42,066 nucleotides of DNA from Undibacterium umbellatum (GTDB lineage: Bacteria > Pseudomonadota > Gammaproteobacteria > Burkholderiales > Burkholderiaceae_D). Under the pieces are notes generated by a model that had not been told where the DNA came from, searched no databases, and saw only the letters and a list, made by a program, of their open reading frames with translations. A program made the position numbers and the translations under genes. The stretch covers positions 1 to 42,066 of the forward strand of contig NZ_JACOFX010000028.1 in assembly GCF_014284125.1 (NCBI RefSeq), given 5' to 3'. Below are positions 14,471 through 22,544 of the stretch, in pieces. Numbering within the stretch: position 1 is the stretch's first letter; each line of letters opens with the position of its first letter.

Positions 14471-16783
14471 TCACACCAGCCCCAGCTCTTCCTCAGCCTC
14501 TTGTTCATCTGGGTTTTTTTCCAGAACTTCCATGAGGGCGCGGTCGACGACTTTGTCGAGCTGGAGTATCTTCGCGCGTTTTTCGCGGAAGGTTTGTTCG
14601 AGTTCTTCCGCAGTGACCTGGAAAGTTTTTTCCTTGTCACCCGTTGTGAAGATGTACAGGCTGCGCATGGGGCTGACCCAGGCGAGTTTGACTTTGTTGG
14701 TGCCACCGGTTTTCTTGGTGAATTCCAGCCAGACGCCGCGTTCCAGTTCAGTGACAGTGTCTACATGCTCATCTGGCGGTGGCGGCGGTTCGGCTTCTGC
14801 CTTGCTTTCGGCCTCGGCCCGTTTTGCCAGACGGCGCTCGGCAGCTTGTTGTGCGACTTCGACAGCGATTTCGATCTGGCGTTCTGGTGACAGGTCCAGC
14901 GGTGCACGAACGATAGAGGCATGGCATTCTGCCAGATCGGCAAAGAATTGCACGCGGTCAGCATCTTCCCACTTGATCAGGCTCAGCCATTTGTTGAGGC
15001 GGGCCAGAATGGCGGGCAAACGGTTCAGTAATTCCTGACGCTGCTGCAGGGTGAGCTTGGGTTGTACGCTCCAGATCAGGTCATCCATGGTCTTGATGGC
15101 ATCTTCTACAGCGTAAGGCTTTTCTTCCTTGACGCTATAGGCCAGGGTCAGGACCTTGGTCCAGCGGCTTTCGAGGAAGGTTTCGACAAAAGCAACAACT
15201 TCGCCAGTGCCCACGCGCAAAGACACTTCATGGGTGGCGGCAATGCTGGCCTGTTTGACTTTTTCTTTTTTCAGCGCCGTCTTGATTGGTGCCTGCAAGG
15301 CTTCAGCGGCTTCTTTTTCTTCTTTCTGTATGAAAGATTCGAGGTCGTCGACGACTTCATCAAAGAGGGCGATTTCCTGGTCAAACTCTTGCTGCACGCG
15401 ATGCACATTGCGTTGCATGGTCTGGAACAGCGGGTCTTGCTGACCTTTTTTCTGGTCCCAGGCAAGGCTGTAACGCGACAGCAATTCAATCATGCGGCGG
15501 GCCGGATGATTTTCCTGGAAAAAGAATTCCTTGTCCATCAAGGCAGCCTTGAGGACAGGGATTTGCAAGACAGAGATCAGTTCCTTGATCTGGGTAGGAA
15601 TAGCCTGATTGCGGAAAACACTGTCAAACACTTGTGACAGCAAATCCAGGGTATTTTTTTCTATGCCGTTATTGGCCAGCTCAGGCATTTGTTCGCGCAT
15701 TTGCGACAAGCGCAACACGTCTTGCGCGCCAGCCATCATTTGCTGCAACTTGACACTCTTTTGCAAACCCGCCAACTTTTGGAACAATTCTGTCCGGGCG
15801 ATCGTTTGGGGCTCGCCTGCCTGGGCAAAGCCAGAATAAGGGGTACTGGAAGCAGCAGCGTCTTGTCCGGCTCCCATGCCCCCCATAGAGCCGCCAGCAC
15901 TGGCGTGTCCAGGATGGCCGCCAAAGCCACCGGCACCACCTTGCCCGCCGCCATATCCGCCTGCCTGTCCACCACCTGCAAACTGCCCGCCCGTCTCATT
16001 CGGCGCATCAGGCTGGGCATTGCCAGACAAGAGGTTCCTCAGCTTTTGGGCGACATCAGGCACGGCATCCTTGCGCTTGTCAGAATTGCGGCTGCGGCGT
16101 ATGCGGAATGATTCATGCAAATCAGGCAGTATGCCTTTGGCAATCAGCGCTTCATTGAGCGCATTCAAAATCGGTTCGAGATCAAACAGGATGTCTGCAC
16201 GCAGGAGTGGCAAGACCAGCTCATGGGTATTGACATCAGGATCATATTCACACCATGCTGAATATATCGTGTGCAGGAAAATCTCTGGACGGAATGGATT
16301 TTGCGCAATGCTCAGTGCTTCGTGATCCATCAGATGGGCGAAACGCATATTCAGCGCGGCATACTGCTCGGCGCTGTCTAGTTCAAGCGTGCGACCAGCG
16401 CGGCTCAGGGCCAGCTTCTGGTCCATTTCTTCGTAAGTAACCAGAGTCAATGCGGCGTCAGGATTATTGGCGACAGCTTTGACGCCTTGCAACAAAGCGT
16501 CTATTTCCTTGCGGAAAGCTGCTTCAAATGCTGCAGAGGCGAGGTAGTAGAAGGCATAGCCATTCTTTTTCAACAATTGCCCGGCACCAAAGCTCAGGCT
16601 TGCTTCACGCGCATCCATGCTTTGCTCGGACAGTGCCAGGAAGGCATTCGCGAGACGGGCAGAGAAAGCATCAATTTGCGATGCCACCAAATGATTCGCC
16701 AGCGGGATCAGACCACGCAAGACCGCATCACGAGACTGCATGGCAGTACCGCTGGGCTTGGCTTGGTTGATGGGCGTAGACAT
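14471..16783 (-). CDS. DUF1631-family protein
   Basis: A 770-residue protein of a family common in beta- and gammaproteobacteria and of uncertain role. The sequence is largely helical: an N-terminal helical region (1-260), a glycine-rich flexible linker (about 265-310, repeats of GG-x), a second helical region (315-660) including a charged coiled segment (DFL/ESFIQKEEKEAAEALQ), an Ala/Lys/Glu/Pro-rich hinge (EAEPPPPPDEHVD near 674), and a C-terminal beta-type segment (ERGVWLEFTKKTGG ... RSLYIFTTGDKEKTFQV) that resembles a PilZ-like barrel. No catalytic motif. Soluble, with no signal peptide. It is a single gene with a long upstream region. Family call from overall architecture. Confidence 0.75.
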   Translation of the reverse strand: MSTPINQAKPSGTAMQSRDAVLRGLIPLANHLVASQIDAFSARLANAFLALSEQSMDAREASLSFGAGQLLKKNGYAFYYLASAAFEAAFRKEIDALLQGVKAVANNPDAALTLVTYEEMDQKLALSRAGRTLELDSAEQYAALNMRFAHLMDHEALSIAQNPFRPEIFLHTIYSAWCEYDPDVNTHELVLPLLRADILFDLEPILNALNEALIAKGILPDLHESFRIRRSRNSDKRKDAVPDVAQKLRNLLSGNAQPDAPNETGGQFAGGGQAGGYGGGQGGAGGFGGHPGHASAGGSMGGMGAGQDAAASSTPYSGFAQAGEPQTIARTELFQKLAGLQKSVKLQQMMAGAQDVLRLSQMREQMPELANNGIEKNTLDLLSQVFDSVFRNQAIPTQIKELISVLQIPVLKAALMDKEFFFQENHPARRMIELLSRYSLAWDQKKGQQDPLFQTMQRNVHRVQQEFDQEIALFDEVVDDLESFIQKEEKEAAEALQAPIKTALKKEKVKQASIAATHEVSLRVGTGEVVAFVETFLESRWTKVLTLAYSVKEEKPYAVEDAIKTMDDLIWSVQPKLTLQQRQELLNRLPAILARLNKWLSLIKWEDADRVQFFADLAECHASIVRAPLDLSPERQIEIAVEVAQQAAERRLAKRAEAESKAEAEPPPPPDEHVDTVTELERGVWLEFTKKTGGTNKVKLAWVSPMRSLYIFTTGDKEKTFQVTAEELEQTFREKRAKILQLDKVVDRALMEVLEKNPDEQEAEEELGLV

Positions 16784-17278
16784 GGTGGCAATAAAATCAG
16801 TTATTTTGCTATTACAACAATTTCAACATAGAACGGGCAGAAATTTAGCCTGAGGCATTATTTCCAGTTTTTTATTCAGACTGCAGACTGCATAGCTAAC
16901 TTGGCTCCAGAGTTGCATACAATTAAGACAAACTCATTACACAAAGCAATTATTTCAGTTTCTTACAGATTATTGAGAGGCAGCTAATATGCACAAAATT
17001 TAATCAAACCGGATAAACGTACTATATACCGTTAATTTCCACATGGAAATGTTTGAAACGCAATTTCTGAAAATTTAAGTATAGTCTTTGGATAAATCCA
17101 GAACTGCAACAGCTTCGAACAAACTCCCTAAAATCGCTTATCAGGATTGCACTAAACAGTAAATTTCTTGGGATTGCACTAAAATAGCAGGTTGAACTCT
17201 GTTTACCTTATTTTTCACGCCGATTTTTACGTTTGGTTTCACTTTTTTTTGTTAACGGCGCGAAACAAACATTTCTTT
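16784..17278. promoter_or_regulatory. 495-bp divergent intergenic region
   Basis: It holds the promoters of the DUF1631 gene (minus) and the xseB-ispA genes (plus). It is AT-rich. A 13-base direct repeat GGATTGCACTAAA occurs at 17144-17156 and 17171-17183, 27 bases apart; on the same helical side only roughly, so the meaning is unclear. TAAAAT at 17180-17185 could serve as a -10 box. No gene or RNA is evident. Confidence 0.35.
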
Positions 17279-17566
17279 ATGACAAAAAAACAAGCAACTG
17301 CAAATCTATCTGTTCCTGCCCATGTGGAAGGCTTGTCGTTTGAAGCTGCTATGGCTGAACTCAATCAACTAGTCGCCAGTATGGAGGCAGGCGAACTGCC
17401 GCTGGAAGCCTCTGTGAGCGCTTACCAACGTGGCTCGGAACTGGTGAAATATTGTGCCAGCCAGCTCGAAAAAGTAGAACAACAAGTCAAGGTGCTAGAA
17501 GCTGGCATGCTCAAGCCTTTTGCTGATTCCGGCAATCAAGGCAGTAACGCAGGCAATGAGGAATGA
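17279..17566 (+). CDS. xseB: exodeoxyribonuclease VII small subunit
   Basis: A 95-residue protein that binds several copies of XseA to form exonuclease VII, which degrades single-stranded DNA from both ends. The signature LSFEAAMAELNQLVASMEAG and ELPLEASVSAYQRGSELVKYC (residues about 20-60) is the helical hairpin of the family. ATG 17279 is chosen because upstream residues up to the TTG at 17192 are phenylalanine-rich and unlike the family. The stop overlaps the ispA start by 4 bases (ATGA), implying translational coupling, a common arrangement in proteobacteria. Confidence 0.9.
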   Translation: MTKKQATANLSVPAHVEGLSFEAAMAELNQLVASMEAGELPLEASVSAYQRGSELVKYCASQLEKVEQQVKVLEAGMLKPFADSGNQGSNAGNEE

Positions 17567-18456
17567 GCATGAATGAACAATTTGGTAACTGGATGCGACA
17601 AGCGCAGGCAAGCTGCGAAACCAGCCTGAAACAGTTTTTGCCGGATGGAAATACAGTTCCGCAACAATTACATGCCGCCATGCATTATGCCACCCTGGAT
17701 GGCGGCAAACGGGTGCGCCCTTTATTAGTATATGCCGCTGGCAAGCTATTTGATGCCCCTGCGGCCCTGCTGAGCCGTGCTGCTGTTGCGGTTGAAATGA
17801 TCCATGCCTATTCACTGGTGCATGACGACATGCCTTGCATGGACGATGATGCCTTGCGCCGCGGCAAGCCCACGGTACATGTCAAGTATGATGAAGCCAC
17901 CGCCTTGCTAGTGGGTGATGCCTTGCAGGCACAAGCTTTCCTGGTGCTGTCAGAGGGTGAAGGCGACGCCACGACCAAACTGGCGATGCTGCAATTGCTG
18001 GCGCGCGCTGCCGGCTCGGTTGGCATGTGTGGAGGCCAGGCGATTGATCTGGCCAGCGTCGGTTTCGCCCTGAACCGAGAACAACTGGAGCAAATGCACA
18101 GGCTAAAAACCGGCGCTCTGTTGCGTGCTTCTGTATTATTAGGGGCCATGTGCGGCAAAACCCTGACGGCAGATGAAACTGCTGCACTGGACAGCTATGC
18201 GGCCGCCATAGGCCTGGCTTTTCAGGTGGTGGATGATGTACTGGATGCCACGGCAGATTCTGCGACCCTGGGCAAAACGGCGGGCAAGGACGCGGCAGAC
18301 AATAAGCCTACCTTTGTCAGCCTCATGGGCCTGGATGCTTCTCGCGCATTAGCTACGCAACTATGCCATGATGCGCATGAGGCGCTGAGTAATTTTGGTG
18401 ACAAAGCCAGCTTATTGCATGAGCTGGCAGATTTGATCGTGCAGCGCCAAGCCTGA
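17563..18456 (+). CDS. ispA: farnesyl (polyprenyl) diphosphate synthase
   Basis: Condenses dimethylallyl diphosphate with isopentenyl diphosphate to geranyl and farnesyl diphosphate, the precursor of quinones and undecaprenol. The 297 residues contain the family motifs: GGKRVRPLLVYA (near 46-57), first Asp-rich motif DDMPCMDDD starting at Asp88, GQAIDL, KTGALLRASV, and the second Asp-rich motif DDVLD at 224-228. The insertion of two residues between the aspartates of the first motif is typical for bacterial (type II) FPP synthases. An alternative start is the ATG two codons on. It is coupled to xseB and followed by dxs. Confidence 0.93.
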   Translation: MSMNEQFGNWMRQAQASCETSLKQFLPDGNTVPQQLHAAMHYATLDGGKRVRPLLVYAAGKLFDAPAALLSRAAVAVEMIHAYSLVHDDMPCMDDDALRRGKPTVHVKYDEATALLVGDALQAQAFLVLSEGEGDATTKLAMLQLLARAAGSVGMCGGQAIDLASVGFALNREQLEQMHRLKTGALLRASVLLGAMCGKTLTADETAALDSYAAAIGLAFQVVDDVLDATADSATLGKTAGKDAADNKPTFVSLMGLDASRALATQLCHDAHEALSNFGDKASLLHELADLIVQRQA

Positions 18457-18653
18457 TGATATGTTGTTGATGTTGTAGTTGATGTTGTGGGGTGCCTTAT
18501 GCGCACCGCCTTAGCAAAACGAAGAATAGTACCCGGACAGTAACAAGCCGGAAAAGTAAATGCAGTGCAGGTATGCGATAGCAGCTCCGGCGGTCGGCCA
18601 GGTATGAAAAGACCGATCATCTGGGACGTTTAGCCAAGTAATGAAAAAGAACA

Positions 18654-20495
18654 ATGACGACTTTATTAAACACCATTAATTCCCCCGCTGACCTGCGCAG
18701 CATGACGCGCAGCCAACTCAAGCCTCTGGCCGACGAGTTGCGTCAGTATGTGCTTGACTCTGTTTCCAAGACGGGCGGCCATTTGTCGTCCAACCTGGGC
18801 ACGGTGGAATTAACCATCGCCCTGCACTATGTCTTCAATACGCCAGAAGACAGGCTGGTATGGGATGTCGGTCATCAGACTTACCCGCACAAGATTTTAA
18901 CTGGCCGTCGTGACCAGATGCATAGCCTGCGTCAACTGAATGGCATCTCTGGCTTCCCGCGTCGTGCGGAAAGCGAATACGATACCTTTGGCACTGCACA
19001 TTCGTCGACTTCGATTTCTGCCGCGCTGGGTATGGCGCTGGCCGCCCGCATCAAGGGTGAAGACCGCCATGCAGTTGCCATCATCGGTGATGGTTCGATG
19101 ACGGCAGGCATGGCGTTTGAAGCCATGAACAATGCCGGCGTACATGAAGACATCAATCTGCTGGTCGTGCTGAACGACAACGATATGTCAATCTCGCCGC
19201 CGGTCGGTGCACTGAACCGTTACCTGGCACGCCTGATGTCGGGCAAGTTCTACGCAGCAGCCCGCAATGTCGGCAAATCAGTCCTGCCTTCCCCTGTACT
19301 GGAACTGGCCAGACGCTTCGAAGAACATGCCAAGGGCATGATAGTGCCTGCCACCATGTTTGAAGAATTCGGTTTCAATTACATAGGCCCTATTGATGGC
19401 CATGATCTTGATTCATTGATACCGACACTGCAAAATATCAAGAACCTCAAAGGTCCGCAATTTTTGCATGTGGTCACCAAAAAGGGCCAAGGTTATAAAT
19501 TGGCTGAAGCTGATCCGGTTTTATACCACGGCCCTGGCAAGTTCAATCCAGCAGAAGGCATCAAACCTGCTGCTGCACCTGCCAAGCAAAGTTATACCCA
19601 GGTCTTTGGTAACTGGTTGTGTGACATGGCGGCGGTGGATCAAAAACTGGTCGGCATCACCCCGGCCATGCGCGAAGGCTCAGGTATGGTGGAATTTGAA
19701 AAACAATTCCCCAAGCGTTATTACGATGTCGGCATTGCAGAACAGCACTCAGTCACTTTTGCAGCGGGCCTGGCTTGCGAAGGCTTGAAGCCTGTCGTCG
19801 CCATCTACTCTACTTTTTTGCAGCGCGCTTACGATCAGTTAATCCATGACGTTGCCCTGCAAAACCTGGATGTGACATTTGCACTCGACCGCGCTGGCCT
19901 GGTTGGTGCAGATGGTGCGACGCATGCCGGTAATTATGACCTGGCCTATCTGCGCTGCATCCCGAACATGGTGGTCATGGCAGCATCTGACGAAAACGAA
20001 TGCCGCCAGATGCTGAGCACAGCCTATCAATATCCTGGCCCTGCGGCTGTGCGCTACCCACGCGGTGCTGGCACAGGCGTGCCGACTGGCAAAGATCTGG
20101 ACACTATCCCGCTAGGCAAAGGTGAAGTCAAACGTCAGGGCAAGCGCATCGCCATACTGGCCTTTGGATCGCTGGTACACCCGGCCCTGCAGGCAGCAGA
20201 ACAGCTTGATGCCACCCTGGCCAATATGCGGTTTATCAAACCGCTGGATGTGGAGTTACTCAAATCTCTGGCCGCCAGCCATGATGAACTGGTGACAGTA
20301 GAAGAAGGCTGTACTATGGGTGGTGCTGGTTCTGCTGTGGCAGAAGCGATGGCCGAAGCTGGCATCCATAAACCACTATTCATACTGGGCTTGCCCGACC
20401 GCTTTGTCGATCATGGTGACCCGGCTTTGCTACTCGCCCAATGTGGGCTGGATGCAGCGGGGATAGAAAAATCCATACGTGCCAGGTTTCTCTGA
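18654..20495 (+). CDS. dxs: 1-deoxy-D-xylulose-5-phosphate synthase
   Basis: Thiamine-diphosphate enzyme that joins pyruvate and glyceraldehyde 3-phosphate, the first step of the MEP isoprenoid pathway. 613 residues, near the usual 620. The N-terminal half has SKTGGHLSSNLGTVELT, the TPP-binding GDGSMTAGMAFEAMNNAG starting at Gly145 and LNDNDMSISPPVGA. The pyrimidine domain has GIAEQHSVTFAAGLA and the transketolase C domain begins near residue 480. It lies 197 bases after ispA in the same direction. The gap contains GTTGATGTTGT twice (18466-18476, 18478-18488) and no terminator, so dxs may be read from the same transcript or from its own promoter. Confidence 0.95.
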   Translation: MTTLLNTINSPADLRSMTRSQLKPLADELRQYVLDSVSKTGGHLSSNLGTVELTIALHYVFNTPEDRLVWDVGHQTYPHKILTGRRDQMHSLRQLNGISGFPRRAESEYDTFGTAHSSTSISAALGMALAARIKGEDRHAVAIIGDGSMTAGMAFEAMNNAGVHEDINLLVVLNDNDMSISPPVGALNRYLARLMSGKFYAAARNVGKSVLPSPVLELARRFEEHAKGMIVPATMFEEFGFNYIGPIDGHDLDSLIPTLQNIKNLKGPQFLHVVTKKGQGYKLAEADPVLYHGPGKFNPAEGIKPAAAPAKQSYTQVFGNWLCDMAAVDQKLVGITPAMREGSGMVEFEKQFPKRYYDVGIAEQHSVTFAAGLACEGLKPVVAIYSTFLQRAYDQLIHDVALQNLDVTFALDRAGLVGADGATHAGNYDLAYLRCIPNMVVMAASDENECRQMLSTAYQYPGPAAVRYPRGAGTGVPTGKDLDTIPLGKGEVKRQGKRIAILAFGSLVHPALQAAEQLDATLANMRFIKPLDVELLKSLAASHDELVTVEEGCTMGGAGSAVAEAMAEAGIHKPLFILGLPDRFVDHGDPALLLAQCGLDAAGIEKSIRARFL

Positions 20496-20645
20496 TTGAC
20501 AAAAAAAGACCATTAAATTCACCACACGGGCAAAGAGAAAGTTAGATAAAACCTCCAGTGTTTCGATTTTAGCTTAAACGCACATTACTACCTGGACTGA
20601 TTTCTGACATTCTCTGAGAGCAAGCTGTGAAACCGGGGCCATAAA

Positions 20646-22436
20646 ATGAACTCCAGCGCAACGGCAAAAGAACCTGATGATATTGAACTCAAGGTTCTGG
20701 TTGATCAAGCCAAGGCGTTTGACAGCAGCCTGGTGGTAGGCAGGCTTGGTAGCAGTGCTGTCGCGCTGTTGGTCGCCTGGTTATTTCGCGATAGCGGCCA
20801 GCATGCTTATATATGGCTGTGGTTTGGTACACTGGTGGTCTTCAATATTATCAGCCCCTACTACTGGTTTGCACAGGGGCGCGCGAACCTGGATGTCAGC
20901 AATGCGCAATGGCGTTTGCGCGCCATCACCGTCTCATCCCTGATCAGTGGCCTGCTATGGGTAGCAGGAGTCTTTCTTTTATGGATACCAGGCAATTTTG
21001 AAGCGCAGATGCTGGTCATCTTTACCATCTTCGGTGTCGCCTCTGTTTCTCTGCCCGCTCTCAATGCCCATTTACCCGCCTTTTACTGCTTCTTTTTGCC
21101 CTGTGTCTCCAGCGTACCCTTGATCTCCCTGTGGTACTACGACAAGTATAGCGATACTGTCGCGATTGCCTTTGCCTTCATCCTGCTACTCAATAGCCTG
21201 CTCGCCATCAAGATGCATCGCAGCCTGGTTGACTCTATACGCAAACATTATGTCGCTGTAAAACTGGCGAAAGAACTACAAAAACAAAAAGAAATCGCAG
21301 AAGCCGCCGTCCATCTCAAAAGCCGTTTCCTCGCGGCTGCCAGCCATGATTTGCGCCAGCCCATGCATGCAATGAATCTGTATCTGGGTGGGCTGGCCTA
21401 TGCCAACTTGCAACCAGAGGCTCGCGCCATCTTGAACAATGCGCGCGTATGCGCTGACAACATGGATAAAATGTTCAGTGCCTTGCTGGATTTATCACAG
21501 CTTGATGCCAGTGTTATCGAAGCCAAGTTCAGCAATTTCCCGATTGCCGTGATCCTCAATAAGATCAAGGTTGAGTTCAGCAACCAGGCGCAGGCAAAAG
21601 GCCTGATCTTGCGGGTGGCACCATGTTCGGCCCATGTCCATGCAGACCTGCATTTGCTGGAAAATATTGTGCGCAATTTTGTCAGCAATGCCCTGCGTTA
21701 CACCCAGTGTGGCAAAGTCTTGCTGGGCTGCCGCCGTTGTGCTGCCGGCTTGCGCATTGCAGTGTATGACACTGGTATAGGCATAGACAAGGAGGAACAA
21801 GGCAAGATTTTTGAGGAATACTATCAGGTCGGCAACCATCAGCGCGCCAATGCACGGGGCCTGGGTCTGGGTTTGGCGATAGTACAGCGCCAGGCAAGGA
21901 TCATGGGCACAGCGATCACCGTGGTTTCAGAACCTGGACGAGGCTCAATGTTTTCGATTACCGTGCAAACCAGCCATGAATCTATCGCAGAGACCCCGCA
22001 GGCAAATCAAATGCCAGAACTGCATACAGACAGTTTACATGGCGTTTTTATTGCCATCATCGATGATGAAGAATTGATACTGAATGCCAGCAGCCTGCTC
22101 TTGTCACAATGGGGCTGCACTGTATTGACCGCCAATTCAGGCGCGGTAATGTTGGCACAACTGGCAAATGTAGAACGCGCACCAGATCTGATTATCTGTG
22201 ACCACCGCTTGCACGGAACTGCGACAGGCATGGATGTCATCTGCAGTCTGCGCCATGAATTTAACCGCGAGATTCCGGCACTCTTGATTACCGGGGACAC
22301 CTCGCCCGACAAAGTAAAGCTGCTCATGTCGACAGGCTTGCCGGTCTTGCATAAGCCCTTGCAGGGTCATGCGCTGCATGCGGCCGTTCTCAAGCTTGTG
22401 AATGCAGGTCCGAAAAGTGCACATCAGGAAAACTAA
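20646..22436 (+). CDS. membrane hybrid histidine kinase with C-terminal receiver
   Basis: 596 residues: an N-terminal membrane domain of about five or six helices (residues 33-195) with almost no periplasmic loop, a short coiled linker (KLAKELQKQKEIAEAA), the HisKA dimerisation helix with FLAAASHDLRQPMHAMN (His234 is the phosphorylation site), the ATPase domain (NFVSNALRYT N box, DTGIGIDKEEQGKIFEEYYQ G1/F boxes, RGLGLGLAIVQRQA G2 box), then a receiver (IIDDEELILN acidic pocket, phosphorylated Asp519 in IICDHRL, Lys in HKPL). The SHDLRQP style is frequent in Burkholderiales kinases without a linked regulator. No partner response regulator is adjacent, so it may act through a phosphotransfer protein or sense an intramembrane signal. 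Confidence 0.9.
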   Translation: MNSSATAKEPDDIELKVLVDQAKAFDSSLVVGRLGSSAVALLVAWLFRDSGQHAYIWLWFGTLVVFNIISPYYWFAQGRANLDVSNAQWRLRAITVSSLISGLLWVAGVFLLWIPGNFEAQMLVIFTIFGVASVSLPALNAHLPAFYCFFLPCVSSVPLISLWYYDKYSDTVAIAFAFILLLNSLLAIKMHRSLVDSIRKHYVAVKLAKELQKQKEIAEAAVHLKSRFLAAASHDLRQPMHAMNLYLGGLAYANLQPEARAILNNARVCADNMDKMFSALLDLSQLDASVIEAKFSNFPIAVILNKIKVEFSNQAQAKGLILRVAPCSAHVHADLHLLENIVRNFVSNALRYTQCGKVLLGCRRCAAGLRIAVYDTGIGIDKEEQGKIFEEYYQVGNHQRANARGLGLGLAIVQRQARIMGTAITVVSEPGRGSMFSITVQTSHESIAETPQANQMPELHTDSLHGVFIAIIDDEELILNASSLLLSQWGCTVLTANSGAVMLAQLANVERAPDLIICDHRLHGTATGMDVICSLRHEFNREIPALLITGDTSPDKVKLLMSTGLPVLHKPLQGHALHAAVLKLVNAGPKSAHQEN

Positions 22437-22544
22437 AAAAACATGTTTGCATCAGCACATTTGTTTTTTCAGCTTCAATCAAATTGCTTTTTTAAAAAGC
22501 TTGGAGTAGTGTGACAGCCTGTAAAGCACACCAAAATCACTCTC

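Noticed and set aside
18466..18488. Direct repeat GTTGATGTTGT upstream of dxs, considered as a regulatory array
   Set aside because: Only two adjacent copies of low-complexity sequence.
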